64,000 bases of DNA from Bradyrhizobium sp. CCGE-LA001 (lineage in GTDB: Bacteria > Pseudomonadota > Alphaproteobacteria > Rhizobiales > Xanthobacteraceae), in the NCBI RefSeq assembly GCF_000296215.2, contig NZ_CP013949.1, forward strand, positions 6,255,501-6,319,500. The letters run 5' to 3'. The position numbers and the translations under genes are program-made. The notes beneath the pieces were generated by a model. The model was not told the origin of the DNA. It ran no database searches and saw only the letters and a program-made list of their open reading frames with translations. Positions 55,498 through 64,000 of the stretch are shown one piece after another; position 1 is the first letter of the stretch, and every line of letters starts with the position of its first letter.

Positions 55498-57093
55498 TTA
55501 CGCCTGTCCGGCGCTATCGAGGAAGCGGACGGCCAAATTCATTGGCTCATTCTTGAAGATCCTGGCATCCATCATCTTCAGTTCCGGCGACACGGCTACC
55601 TCGAATTCGATGTTCGGCAGCACGTGCTTTTCGACTGATATGCCAGGCGCGACTTCGGTCAGCATCAGGCCATCGCGCGTAAGCTTGAACACGGCTCGCT
55701 CGGTAATGAATACGACCTCTTGCTGACGCTCGTTCGCAAAAACGCCACTGAACGTGATCTGGCAGACGTCCTTCACCCATTTTTTGACCGTCCCCTCGCT
55801 CGCAATGACGAGAGAACCGCTGTCAGGGAACACCTTCAATCCCGACGCCGTGAAGGTGCCGGAGAAGACGACTTTTCGAGCGCCCTGACTGATGTTTATG
55901 AACCCGCCAGGTCCTATGATCTTGTCGCCGAAGCGGCTCACATTGACGTTGCCGTGCCGATCAACTTCGGCGGAAGACAGGAATGCGATGTCGAGCCCGC
56001 CGCCATCGTAGAAATCGAACTGATCCGGTTGCGGCGCTATCATGTCGTAGTTCGTGCCAGCTCCGGCATCCTGACCGGGCGCAGGGATACCGCCGATCAC
56101 CCCCTGCTCTGCCGTCAATGTGACTGATCGGTATATGCCTTCTTCGGCAGCGACGACCGCAATTCCGTTCGAGATACCGTAGCCGATGTTGACAGTCGCT
56201 CCGGGGGTCAATTCAAGCGCCGCGCGGCGCGCGATCACCTTTCTCACATCGAATGGCAGAGCAGCGATTTTGCCGTCCGGCACGCGCATTTTTCCCGCAT
56301 AGGCCGGGCTGTACTCCGTGGCATAAGTCTGTCGCTGATTGGGATCGACGACGAGGTAGTCGACCAGAACACCAGGTATTCTCACTTCTCGCTGGTTTAG
56401 CGTATTGGAAGCGGCGACCCGTTTGACCTGGACAATGACTATTCCACCTGAGCGGCGTGTTGCAGCCGCGATCGACATGCTTTCGCCAATATAGGCCTCG
56501 TCCTCGAGCGAAATATTTCCCTTCTCGTCCGCAACGCTGCCCCTGAGGATCGCGACCTGGATTGGGAAGGTCTTGTAGAGCAGGTGCTCTTCTCCTTCGA
56601 TATCCACAACAGCAACCATATCCTCTTTGCTGCACTCGCTCTGCCTGCAGCCGCCGATGCGAGGATCGGCGAATGTCCGGAGCCCAACTTTCGTAATCAC
56701 ACCGGGGCGCCCGGCTGCGTTTTCACGAGCAAGCTGCGCCAAGACGCCCTGGGGAATAGTGTACGCTTCAATTTCATTGGCCAGCGCCCGGCGTCCAAGC
56801 GCTGGGCAATTGTTCAAACCGCTCGCCACGACTCGACGAACCAGTCCTGGGGCCGCCAATTTGTTGAACCCGGTCGTGGCCCAATCACCTATGGCCACCG
56901 TGCCAACCAGCATCAAGTTCTTAGGAGATGCCCGCTCGGCATGAAGGTCGCGCAGCGCGTCGATGATTAACTCAGGGATGGCGACTCCAGCCGAACCACC
57001 GAAATAGACGCAATCGCCATCGGAGATCAGCGATACGGCTTGCTCAGCCGTAACAACTGGCACCTCGCCCGTCCGCTTGTCCTTCGCTCGCAT
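55498..57093 (-). CDS. Family I CoA-transferase (fused alpha-beta subunits)
   Basis: The 531-residue protein from ATG 57093 (GGAGAGGGC upstream) contains both halves of a short-chain acyl-CoA:acetate/3-ketoacid CoA-transferase: the GxGxxG-like DGDCVYFGGSAGVAIPEL at the N-terminus and the catalytic Glu in TAEQGVIGG in the second half. It would activate a carboxylic acid to its CoA ester for the two crotonases. A start at 57123 is also possible. It is divergent from the LacI gene at 57393, with an operator between. Confidence 0.9.
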   Translation of the reverse strand: MRAKDKRTGEVPVVTAEQAVSLISDGDCVYFGGSAGVAIPELIIDALRDLHAERASPKNLMLVGTVAIGDWATTGFNKLAAPGLVRRVVASGLNNCPALGRRALANEIEAYTIPQGVLAQLARENAAGRPGVITKVGLRTFADPRIGGCRQSECSKEDMVAVVDIEGEEHLLYKTFPIQVAILRGSVADEKGNISLEDEAYIGESMSIAAATRRSGGIVIVQVKRVAASNTLNQREVRIPGVLVDYLVVDPNQRQTYATEYSPAYAGKMRVPDGKIAALPFDVRKVIARRAALELTPGATVNIGYGISNGIAVVAAEEGIYRSVTLTAEQGVIGGIPAPGQDAGAGTNYDMIAPQPDQFDFYDGGGLDIAFLSSAEVDRHGNVNVSRFGDKIIGPGGFINISQGARKVVFSGTFTASGLKVFPDSGSLVIASEGTVKKWVKDVCQITFSGVFANERQQEVVFITERAVFKLTRDGLMLTEVAPGISVEKHVLPNIEFEVAVSPELKMMDARIFKNEPMNLAVRFLDSAGQA

Positions 57094-57197
57094 GCCCTCT
57101 CCACTGCCCAATCGCCGGCTCATTACGTCTGACCACCAAGCTTTGCCTCAATCACAACGGGGATGCCCAGTGCACCTGCCGCAATGGAGGTCGATCT

Positions 57198-57213
57198 ATG
57201 AAAAGGTTTACAT
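57198..57213. promoter_or_regulatory. LacI-type operator upstream of the CoA-transferase operon
   Basis: ATGAAAAGGTTTACAT matches the permease operator at 53821 in 15 of 16 bases and lies in the divergent CoA-transferase/LacI promoter region. Confidence 0.68.
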
Positions 57214-57324
57214 GGCGCCCTTTCCCTACGCAAGAGGAAAAGTTGTTTGGCTCGGAATGCCGCCTCCTTTGACGGTTACGAGACCTTTTTCGCCCCATAT
57301 TTCAGTTCCCGACCACAACGTGAT

Positions 57325-57340
57325 ATGATAACGATTTCAC
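57325..57340. promoter_or_regulatory. Weaker operator-like site before the LacI gene
   Basis: ATGATAACGATTTCAC matches the 53821 site in 12 of 16 bases and lies about 50 bases before the LacI start, suitable for autoregulation. Confidence 0.4.
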
Positions 57341-57392
57341 AGGATGCTCAGGCGCGCAGCCTTTCAGGGCTCGTTGAGGAAGAAATAGGCTC

Positions 57393-58442
57393 ATGGCTTT
57401 GGAAAAAGTGGCTCGTGCGAACCATAGGCAATCGCCGACTGTCGTGGAGATAGCTCAGCGGGCCGGCTGTTCTATCGCCACTGTTTCCCGCGTGTTGAAC
57501 CGACCGGAAACCGTCGCAATCGGTTTGAGGGAGCGCATTCTGCGGATCGTTGATGAGCTCGGCTACGTTCCCAACGGATCAGCACGCGCGCTACGATCCT
57601 CGCGCTCCCGACTGATCGGCGTGATAGTTCCGACGCTAGACAGTGCGATTTTCACTCGAATGCTGGAAGGCCTGGAGAGCCGGCTAGCGCCGGCGGGTGC
57701 GTCGCTGGTGTACTCTGCAACAGCTTACGATTTGGACCGAGAGATTCGCGTTGTACGCAATCTCATTGAAAAGGGCGTCGATGGCATTGTTCTCGTGGGC
57801 ACTTGTCATCGAAAGGAAACCCTGAAGCTGCTGCGCGAACACAAGGTAAGATTTGCTGTCACCTATGCCCTCTCGGAAGACGTTTCGATTCCTAGCATGG
57901 GTTTTGACAATCGCAGTGGCGGGGCTCTGGCAGCAAACTACCTTGCAGATCTGGGTCACAAGAATCTTGCAGTCATAGCCGGCGTAACGCGCGAGAACGA
58001 TCGTGCATCCGGTCGCCTCGAGGGTTTCCTGGCCATGGCTGAACGTCGTGGAATAGACCGCTCCAGCATTGTCGTTGTGGAATCGCCGTACGATTTCAGC
58101 CGTGGCCGAGCCGCAGCTAAGATCATTCTCAATCAAAATAGAGATGTATCGGCGATATTTTGCGGAAGCGACGTGCTTGCTGTCGGAGTTTTGCGCGGCT
58201 GCAAGGAAGCTGGATTACGCGTACCTGAAGACATATCGATAATTGGTTTTGATAATCTCGATATTGCCGAATACCTCACGCCCGGCCTTACGACGGTAGA
58301 CGTCCCAGCTCGAGTGATGGGCGAACAGGCAGCAAACTACTTTTTGGCAGATCACACTTCGCTGGACATACATTCCCGAGTGGAGCTCGAAACACGGTTG
58401 ATCGTTCGAGGATCAACTGCACCTGCGCGAGATCGCCAATGA
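57393..58442 (+). CDS. LacI-family repressor of the adjacent catabolic operons
   Basis: The 349-residue protein has an N-terminal LacI helix-turn-helix (TVVEIAQRAGCSIATVSRVL with N following, then the hinge YVPNGSARALRSSRS) and a periplasmic-binding-protein-like ligand domain (LIGVIVPTLDSAIFTRMLEG, IFCGSDVLAVG, DISIIGFDN). It is divergent from the CoA-transferase operon. The repeated ATGAAAA(C/G)GTTTACAT sites support direct control of both that operon and the permease-GH88 unit. Confidence 0.93.
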   Translation: MALEKVARANHRQSPTVVEIAQRAGCSIATVSRVLNRPETVAIGLRERILRIVDELGYVPNGSARALRSSRSRLIGVIVPTLDSAIFTRMLEGLESRLAPAGASLVYSATAYDLDREIRVVRNLIEKGVDGIVLVGTCHRKETLKLLREHKVRFAVTYALSEDVSIPSMGFDNRSGGALAANYLADLGHKNLAVIAGVTRENDRASGRLEGFLAMAERRGIDRSSIVVVESPYDFSRGRAAAKIILNQNRDVSAIFCGSDVLAVGVLRGCKEAGLRVPEDISIIGFDNLDIAEYLTPGLTTVDVPARVMGEQAANYFLADHTSLDIHSRVELETRLIVRGSTAPARDRQ

Positions 58443-58736
58443 CAGAAGACGAACCCGCGTGTTGTCTGGTGCCACTAAACTTACAGGCCGAACGACAGTC
58501 GTTCGTTGCGCTTCCAAGCCTCCTCAACGGTGTTCGCGCCACCTGCGGCCGATTGCGGCCGAATAGCAGGAGGGCTGACCGCTATCGCCCATCGTAATGC
58601 CTGGCAGATTGCTCGGGCCCAAGGATGGGGCCATTTCTCACATACTGCTCGAGCCATAGAACGTTCGTGATACCGGATCGATGCGTCCTACACCAGCTGC
58701 TCGTTTCAATGCTACTCATTTCCCGGAGAGAGATCT

Positions 58737-59672
58737 TTGCTCATGCAATCACCAAAAAGTGCGATCTATGGTGGCCTGTTTCCCGTCGCGCCAACGCCAT
58801 TCACGGACTCTGGCGATCTTGATATTGAGGGGCAACGGCGTGTCCTGGATTGCATGATCGATCAGAAGGTCGACGGAATTTGCATCCTGGCCAACTATTC
58901 CGAGCAATTCCTGTTGTCCGACGAGGAACGCAGATTGCTCGTTGACCTCTCCTTGTCTCATGTGGCCGGCCGCAAGCCGGTGATGGTGACCTGCAGTCAT
59001 TTCAGCACTCGTATCGCGGTGGCGCGCGCGCGCTATGCAGCGGAAAGAGGCGCAAGCCTTCTCATGCTGATGCCGCCTTATCACGGTTCAGGTCTCAAGG
59101 CTGACGAATCCCACATGATCGAGCATTTCGCTCGCGTTGCTGATGCGGCAAGAATCCCGATCATGGTTCAGGATGCGCCTCTCAGCGGGGTAACGCTTTC
59201 GGTACCTTTTCTCGTGCGGCTAGCGCGAGAGGTGCAGCTCGTTGACTATTTCAAGATCGAAGTTCCGTTTGCTGCAGCGAAGCTGCGAGACCTTATTGAA
59301 GCGGGAGACGCTGCCATAGCTGGTCCGTTTGACGGAGAAGAAGCCATTACCATGATGGCAGATCTCGAAGCTGGCGCGAGCGGAACGATGTCGAGCGCGC
59401 TCTGTCCCGATTTGTTGCGCCCTGTTTTCGATCATCATAAGGCGGGTCGGAGCGCGGACGCGGCGGCTGCGTATGCAAAAGTGCTGCCGTTGATCAACTA
59501 CGAGAACCGTCAATGTGGCCTTCGCGCGGCCAAGAGCGTGATGAGGGAAGGCAACGTCATCAGGTGTGACGCTGTGCGGCATCCCTTGGCGCAAATTCAT
59601 CCAAAAACGAAAGCCGGGCTGATTGAGCTTGCCCGCGGGGTCAACCCGTTGGCTCTCCACTGGGGACGCTGA
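58737..59672 (+). CDS. DapA-family aldolase/dehydratase (sugar-acid catabolism)
   Basis: The product (about 310 residues) is a dihydrodipicolinate synthase-family TIM barrel with a GLFPVAPTPFTDSG start, the conserved Tyr in MPPYHG and the Schiff-base Lys in DYFKIEVPF. Members in sugar-acid clusters act as 2-keto-3-deoxy acid aldolases or dehydratases, for instance 5-dehydro-4-deoxyglucarate dehydratase giving alpha-ketoglutarate semialdehyde. The aldehyde dehydrogenase remnant downstream, of the type that oxidises this semialdehyde, fits that role. Start: TTG 58737, six bases after GGAGAG, or ATG 58743. Confidence 0.85.
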   Translation: MLMQSPKSAIYGGLFPVAPTPFTDSGDLDIEGQRRVLDCMIDQKVDGICILANYSEQFLLSDEERRLLVDLSLSHVAGRKPVMVTCSHFSTRIAVARARYAAERGASLLMLMPPYHGSGLKADESHMIEHFARVADAARIPIMVQDAPLSGVTLSVPFLVRLAREVQLVDYFKIEVPFAAAKLRDLIEAGDAAIAGPFDGEEAITMMADLEAGASGTMSSALCPDLLRPVFDHHKAGRSADAAAAYAKVLPLINYENRQCGLRAAKSVMREGNVIRCDAVRHPLAQIHPKTKAGLIELARGVNPLALHWGR

Positions 59673-59766
59673 ATAGCTCTGCTGAAGTCACTTACCGGGC
59701 GACGTGATCTGCAAGACCGACGTTTATGCACATACAGATCGGATCCGAGTTTAGAGCAGCTTATCG

Positions 59767-60569
59767 ATGACAAAGAATCATATTGCTGGCGAGTGGCTTG
59801 CTGCGGCGAAGGCCTCTCCAAACATCAGCCCCTCGAACACCAGCGCCGTTGTGGGCGAGTATGCCCGCGCCTCGGCCATCGAGACTGAGCGCGCGATTGG
59901 CGCCGCTTCTGATGCCTTTCCCGCTCGGTCACACTCCGCTATTCAGGCTCGGCATGACATCCCAGAGGCGGCTGCTCTGCACAAGCTGCAGGGGCTTGTC
60001 ATTGACGATGCCGTGAAAGCCGGGACAAATGTCGGGCCGGTCGCCGATGAGAGCCAACTCGAGCAGGACCTCCAGTCCATCAGCATTGGCCAGGCGGAAG
60101 GCGCCAAACTTATTGCCGGGGGCAAGCTATTGAAACGCGAGGCGCCCGGATTCTATCTCGCACCCGCGCTGCTCGCGGAGCGTGAGCAACAAGATTCGTG
60201 TGGCGCGCAAGGAGATTTTCGGGCCTTTTGCCACCGTGATCTGGGCCAAGGACTATGATGAGGCGCTTGAACTCGCCAACGACACCCCGTCCGGCCTCTC
60301 GTCGGGGATCTGCACCCCGAGCTAAAATACGCCAGTCACTTCAATCGCAACGCAGAGGCCGGCATGGTGATGGTCAATCTGTCGACCGCTGGCGTGGACT
60401 ATCACGTACCGTTCGGCGGCCGCAAAGCGTCAAATTATGTATCCCGCAAGCAAGGCCGCTGCGCGCAAGAATTCTACACAACGGTGAAGACCGCATACGA
60501 GACAGCAACGGTCACAAGGACAACTGGAGCGAGTAAGCGAGTTAAGCGGCAGGTTCCGATTCCGATTTG
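59767..60569 (+). pseudogene. Alpha-ketoglutarate semialdehyde dehydrogenase pseudogene
   Basis: The ALDH N-terminus (MTKNHIAGEWLAA, SPSNTSAVVGEYARAS) is joined directly to C-terminal text (VKAGTNVGPVADESQLEQDL, KREAPGFYLAPAL), so about 200 residues holding the catalytic Glu and Cys are deleted. A frame change near 60210 leads to EIFGPFATVIWAKDYDEALE, a stop interrupts near 60320, and the tail NAEAGMVMVNLSTAGVDYHV, then PFGGRKASNY, follows in another frame. The similarity is to ketoglutarate-semialdehyde dehydrogenases. It cannot be functional. Confidence 0.88.
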
Positions 60570-60595
60570 ACCAAAGTCACGCCGGAGGCAGGCAT

Positions 60596-61615
60596 TTGAG
60601 TAGTCCGACGATCAGAGACATTGCGCGCGAAGCGAATGTTGGGACTGCAACCGTCGAGCGGGTTCTCAACGACCGCGGCGGCGTGAGGACCGAGCTAGCC
60701 GAAAGAGTCATCAAGGCCGCGAAGAAACTAAAATATGGCGATCGGCGATTTAGGCCTCACAGCGGCATCATTCGGATCGAGGTGCTTCTGGTTCAGCCGG
60801 AGGCTGAGATGTTTTATGCCGACCTCAACGCTACTTTCCAGCGAATTTCTGCCTCGCTGGACCCATCAATTTTAGTGCACCGAACGTTCGTTCGAGAGGA
60901 CGATATCGCCGCTATTGCCCAACATATTGCAAAGCCCCCAGTTCGCCGAGCCGGTCTTATCGTTCTGGCTCCAGACCATCCGAAAATTACAGAGAGCATC
61001 CGCCAAGTCCGCATGTCGGGCGTGGAAGTTGTGCAGTTGCTGACGGGAAGCGCCGGCGAGGATGTGCCGTATATTGGCATCGACAATTATGCGGCGGGAA
61101 GGACTGCCGCCTACTATATGTCGCACATGCTACAAGGACGTAGCGGCAGTTTCCTCGCCATGTGCCACAGCGGAGCTTACCGGGCACATAGGGAGCGAAT
61201 ACGCGGCTTCTCCGACTATCTCACACAGCATAGGAATGGTGATCACCATTTCTACCTTGTCATTTTCGGACATGACGACAATTTGCTTTCGGCAGAACGG
61301 CTCGCCGAGGCGTTGCAGGACGACAATCGCGTTATCGGACTTTACACCGTAGGTGCCGGTAGAGAGGGAATCGCGGCTGCTTTAGACACGCATCCTGCCA
61401 AGGTATTCTGGATTGGCCACGCTCTCAGTCACGGCACCGCAAAATGTCTTCGGTCCGGTTTGATGGATATCTGCATCGATGGTGCGCCGGCGACCCAGGC
61501 GCGCCGCTCGCTGGATACTGTGCTTCGCCGTCTCGGGCTAATCGATGTCGATGTGAGCAACGCTCCTGTTGAGTTTCTCACCATCACCGCGCAGAATCTC
61601 TCGATCAGCATTTGA
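60596..61615 (+). CDS. Second LacI-family regulator
   Basis: The 339-residue protein has a LacI-type N-terminus (PTIRDIAREANVGTATVERV and the L-N-D-R that follow) and a sugar-binding-like domain with IGIDNYAAGRTAAYYMSHML, of the kind found in regulators of sugar and sugar-acid use. It starts at TTG 60596 after GGAGGCAGG. It lies 26 bp after the ALDH remnant and was probably part of the DapA/ALDH operon. Its target is likely that operon; no operator was identified. Confidence 0.88.
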   Translation: MSSPTIRDIAREANVGTATVERVLNDRGGVRTELAERVIKAAKKLKYGDRRFRPHSGIIRIEVLLVQPEAEMFYADLNATFQRISASLDPSILVHRTFVREDDIAAIAQHIAKPPVRRAGLIVLAPDHPKITESIRQVRMSGVEVVQLLTGSAGEDVPYIGIDNYAAGRTAAYYMSHMLQGRSGSFLAMCHSGAYRAHRERIRGFSDYLTQHRNGDHHFYLVIFGHDDNLLSAERLAEALQDDNRVIGLYTVGAGREGIAAALDTHPAKVFWIGHALSHGTAKCLRSGLMDICIDGAPATQARRSLDTVLRRLGLIDVDVSNAPVEFLTITAQNLSISI

Positions 61616-61707
61616 TCGCTTCAACGACTTGCTCCGCGCGCAAGAGGAGAGGCTGTCGTGCGGCCGAAGGCTGGCTCTCGTACGCCCTACCGGGAGGACA
61701 AAAAGAG

Positions 61708-61735
61708 GCCGCTGCTGGACTGCTCCAACAGCGGC
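61708..61735 (-). terminator. Terminator of the PQQ-dehydrogenase operon
   Basis: On the minus strand a 12-bp stem (one mismatch) with a 4-base loop is followed by CCTCTTTTTGTCC. It lies about 220 bases after the stop of the last gene of the leftward operon. It is less suited to the plus-strand LacI gene, for which there is no T run. Confidence 0.65.
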
Positions 61736-61955
61736 TTAAGTGCAGGAGGAGCAGACGAGGCCGGTCTGCCAGCGGATAGTTGCGATCGGACGCGATACGC
61801 TCCGGCGTCGACGCTTTATAAGCCGCCAGTTAGGCTCCTCGTAGCGATGCTGGCTCATGACCTATGCCGCTCATCATTCCACTGCAAAGTCTTGGTCTGA
61901 CGGAGGTACCGCAGATCGCCAGGTACTCTTAACCTGGTCCTTCGCAATACCCTGT

Positions 61956-62609
61956 TCATGGGCCTTTCGTCTGTTCGATGATAAATCGGGTCGCATTGAC
62001 AAAGTCGGACAGAGGCTGGCCGGCACGGCGGTAGACTTCCCGATCTAAAACCAGTCGACGGCGCCCTGCGCGCTTCTCGCAGTGCTCCTTGATAAGCAAA
62101 CCGCCCACCGGGACTTCTCCTTCGTGGGGTTCTGTCTCTCGGCAACTCCACCCGGCTTCCCCATATCGAGCTCTTACTATGAGTGCCAACAGATATGCTT
62201 TCTTTCGCCAGAAGGGACGAGCGTTCGGATCCGTGTCGATCCGAATACCTTGCAACGCGCCAGTGCCGTCGACGAGGCCCGTCAGCAGCACGGGATGACC
62301 GCCGAGCTTCGTACCCCGATAATTATCGCTGAGCACCGCCAGTGGATTGAGGTCGTCATTGAAGCGAAACGAGAGACTGTGCAAACCCGTTTGATCAGCG
62401 GGACACGCTTGGAAGTCGTTCCAGCCAGCCAGCTTGGCTCCTTCTTTGCCGGCACAAGCAAGATTGATATACTCCTCAGGCGGGATGCTGGCGACCGACA
62501 TCCCAATACTGAGGTCGCGCAAATCGGCGGCCTCCCCCGCATTGGCGCTACCGCGCGCGGTTAATAGGAGTAACAGTGGTAGCACCCAGACCGATGGTGT
62601 TCGGGTCAT
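61956..62609 (-). CDS. Hypothetical exported protein of the PQQ-dehydrogenase operon
   Basis: The 217-residue protein has a signal peptide (VWVLPLLLLLTARGSANAG) and four or more cysteines in its mature part (NLACAG, FQACPAD, WSCRETEP, KEHCEKRAG), suggesting disulphides in the periplasm. Its ATG overlaps the cytochrome c stop (ATGA). I do not recognise the family. By position it may serve the dehydrogenase or its electron transfer, which is inference. Confidence 0.78.
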   Translation of the reverse strand: MTRTPSVWVLPLLLLLTARGSANAGEAADLRDLSIGMSVASIPPEEYINLACAGKEGAKLAGWNDFQACPADQTGLHSLSFRFNDDLNPLAVLSDNYRGTKLGGHPVLLTGLVDGTGALQGIRIDTDPNARPFWRKKAYLLALIVRARYGEAGWSCRETEPHEGEVPVGGLLIKEHCEKRAGRRRLVLDREVYRRAGQPLSDFVNATRFIIEQTKGP

Positions 62610-63223
62610 GGCTTCTTTTCCGTCTCGGTCGCCTGCGAGTTGATCGAGATGTTCTTGTAGACTTCGCAGGCCCGTGAGCCCTCTCCATAGAAGTCAGTGC
62701 AGTCTTGATACCTTGGCGGCCCCTTCCCCTTGATACGCTTGAGAACATAGTCAACGACTTTCTCGATCTCCATCGCCCGGAGAGATGTCGCTGCATCCGG
62801 AGGCAGATCCTTGCCGAGGTCTTGAGCCGTGATGCCTAAATAGCAGCGGTACTCCTTGTAGGCGTCACGATCAAAGTGCGGCATTCCCGTTCCTGGCCGT
62901 CCACAATGGACGACCTCGACGATTTCATCGCGGGTGAGCTGTGTTGCTCGCAACGAGAGCGCTGCGCCACCATAACCGCCGCCTCCATCGCCATGCCATT
63001 TGTGGCAGCCGACGCAATTTGCTTTTTCGTAGATGCGCTGCCCTTCATCGAGCGCACGGTGCACTCCGTTGACAACCGGCCCCGGTACGGGTGTGCCACC
63101 TTCGCCCCGAGCCAAGTTTGATAGCGCGAGAAGCGCCAAGCAAATGCCTGCGATCAAGCTAATTGCGCCAAGGCGCAGCGCGCTCTTAGCCCTCTGATTC
63201 GCGCGCACAACTGTCAATTCCAT
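62606..63223 (-). CDS. Periplasmic c-type cytochrome
   Basis: The 205-residue protein has an N-terminal membrane/signal segment (LGAISLIAGICLALLALSNL), a single haem c site CVGCH at residues 70-74 and a likely axial Met in GTGMPHF. It should accept electrons from the PQQ dehydrogenase encoded just upstream and pass them to the respiratory chain. It overlaps the next gene by four bases and follows the dehydrogenase gene by 65 bp. Confidence 0.9.
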   Translation of the reverse strand: MELTVVRANQRAKSALRLGAISLIAGICLALLALSNLARGEGGTPVPGPVVNGVHRALDEGQRIYEKANCVGCHKWHGDGGGGYGGAALSLRATQLTRDEIVEVVHCGRPGTGMPHFDRDAYKEYRCYLGITAQDLGKDLPPDAATSLRAMEIEKVVDYVLKRIKGKGPPRYQDCTDFYGEGSRACEVYKNISINSQATETEKKP

Positions 63224-63245
63224 TCCTTTTCTTTTGAACTATCGA

Positions 63246-63276
63246 CGAAGTGGGGCGCACTGAAGCGCCCACTTCG
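63246..63276 (-). promoter_or_regulatory. Hairpin between the dehydrogenase and cytochrome genes
   Basis: CGAAGTGGGGCGC pairs with GCGCCCACTTCG (one bulged G) around a short loop. It lies in the 65-bp gap and lacks a T run on the minus strand. It could lower expression of the downstream cytochrome gene relative to the dehydrogenase. Confidence 0.55.
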
Positions 63277-63288
63277 CCAACCAGCGGA

Positions 63289-64000
63289 TCACAATGCGAA
63301 AACGTAAAGCATGGAGCCCGGGGGGACCTTCTCCAGGCCCTTTGTGGAATCAAGGTTCCACTTGTCCCATGCGCCGCCCAGCCCCACGAGAATCGCGATA
63401 TATTGCTTTCCGTCGACCGAGAACGTCATGGGTGGAGCGTTGACCCCGCCGCCCGTGTTGAACTCCCATAGCTTGTTGAGAGTCTTGGCATCGAGAGCGT
63501 AAAGCTCTCCGGAGGGATGGCCAGCGAATATCAACTCAGGAGTTGCAAGAAGCCCGCCCAGCATTGGATACTTGGTCTCATACTTTCCCGTGACCCTACC
63601 TGTGGTCGCGTCGATAGCTGTCACGCTTCCTGTTATGGGCATCTTCACGACTGGACCGCCCCCTGTGAAGAATTCACGAGCCTTCCAGTCGCCAGGTTTG
63701 GTCTCCTTGTTATCCAACTCGTCGCAGCTCTCGATGACCGGGATGTACCAGGTGTTCAGGTCCGGATGGTATGCGGTTGGCGGCCAGTTCTTGCCACCGT
63801 TATGTCCCGGACAAATGGTGACATGCGTGTTCTTCCGGTTCAGCGTAGCCTGAGGATCGTAGGTCTGCACGGGTTTGCCGGGATCATACTCAATCGGTTT
63901 CCCAGTCTCAGGGTTGATGCCCTTGGTCCAGGTTACCTTCTTCACGAACGGGGTGGCCCAAAGGAAGGAGCCGTCGGTACGGTCGAGCGCATAACCGAAG
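63289..64000 (-). CDS. PQQ-dependent methanol/ethanol-type dehydrogenase, C-terminal part
   Basis: About 237 C-terminal codons are present; the gene begins beyond the right edge. The frame reads FGYALDRTDGSFLWATPFV at the edge, followed by NGGKNWPPTAYHPDLNTWYI and the tryptophan-docking blades of the eight-bladed propeller (GSVTAIDATTGRVTGKYE, GELYALDAKTLNKLWEFNTG). These match quinoprotein alcohol dehydrogenases, which oxidise alcohols in the periplasm and feed cytochrome c. The cation-binding and catalytic residues lie mostly outside the window, so XoxF-type and calcium-type enzymes cannot be told apart. Confidence 0.92.
   Translation of the reverse strand, partial: FGYALDRTDGSFLWATPFVKKVTWTKGINPETGKPIEYDPGKPVQTYDPQATLNRKNTHVTICPGHNGGKNWPPTAYHPDLNTWYIPVIESCDELDNKETKPGDWKAREFFTGGGPVVKMPITGSVTAIDATTGRVTGKYETKYPMLGGLLATPELIFAGHPSGELYALDAKTLNKLWEFNTGGGVNAPPMTFSVDGKQYIAILVGLGGAWDKWNLDSTKGLEKVPPGSMLYVFAL

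Noticed and set aside
1..64000. CRISPR arrays, rRNA and tRNA genes
   Set aside because: Looked for repeated direct units and conserved RNA folds; none were found.

Overview
The window looks like part of the symbiosis island of a Bradyrhizobium (B. japonicum group). The left end carries nodB (partial), nodA, a small nodK/nodY-like frame, a perfect nod box, nodD1, nodD2 and nolA, in the order known from that group. Coding DNA alternates with long stretches of decayed sequence and insertion-sequence remnants, as expected of a symbiosis island. All functions are read from translated motifs; no database search was run.

Layout. 1-7 kb: common nodulation genes and their regulators, a second nod box at 6076, and two small related proteins. 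7.8-17 kb: an outer-membrane beta-barrel protein with a clear terminator, an RhtX/AmpG-like MFS permease, an orphan LuxR-type regulator, a ferritin-like diiron protein, and a HemN-like radical SAM protein behind a FixK-type box. 18-25 kb: an OprB-like porin, a secreted pectin methylesterase, a secreted GH28 polygalacturonase and a membrane acyltransferase. 25.9-32 kb: relics of a tyrosine recombinase, an IS21-type element and an IS256-type element around an intact S10 serine carboxypeptidase. 32-36 kb: a candidate phosphonolipid cluster (PEP mutase, nucleotidyltransferase, CDP-alcohol phosphatidyltransferase, PLP aminotransferase/decarboxylase). 36-43 kb: a broken methyltransferase, a PilZ protein and an M16 protease pair. 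44-50 kb: a LysR regulator facing a leftward group of a 21-residue peptide gene, an intercistronic hairpin, a TPR protein, an MFS exporter and a DUF3088 protein. 51-61 kb: sugar-acid/CoA catabolism (GH88 hydrolase, MHS permease, two crotonases, a CoA-transferase, a DapA-family enzyme, a broken aldehyde dehydrogenase) with two LacI regulators and matching operator-like sites. 62-64 kb: a hypothetical exported protein, a cytochrome c and the C-terminal part of a PQQ-dependent alcohol dehydrogenase.

How it fits together. NodD1 and NodD2 read plant flavonoids and act at nod boxes; NolA modulates NodD2 in B. japonicum. The pectinases, GH88 hydrolase and DapA/ALDH remnants suggest attack on plant cell-wall polysaccharide and use of the uronates. 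The two most interesting units are the phosphonolipid-like cluster, which lacks a phosphonopyruvate decarboxylase gene, and the micro-peptide/TPR/exporter group, which is laid out like a peptide-signal or small modified-peptide locus but has no recognisable modifying enzyme.
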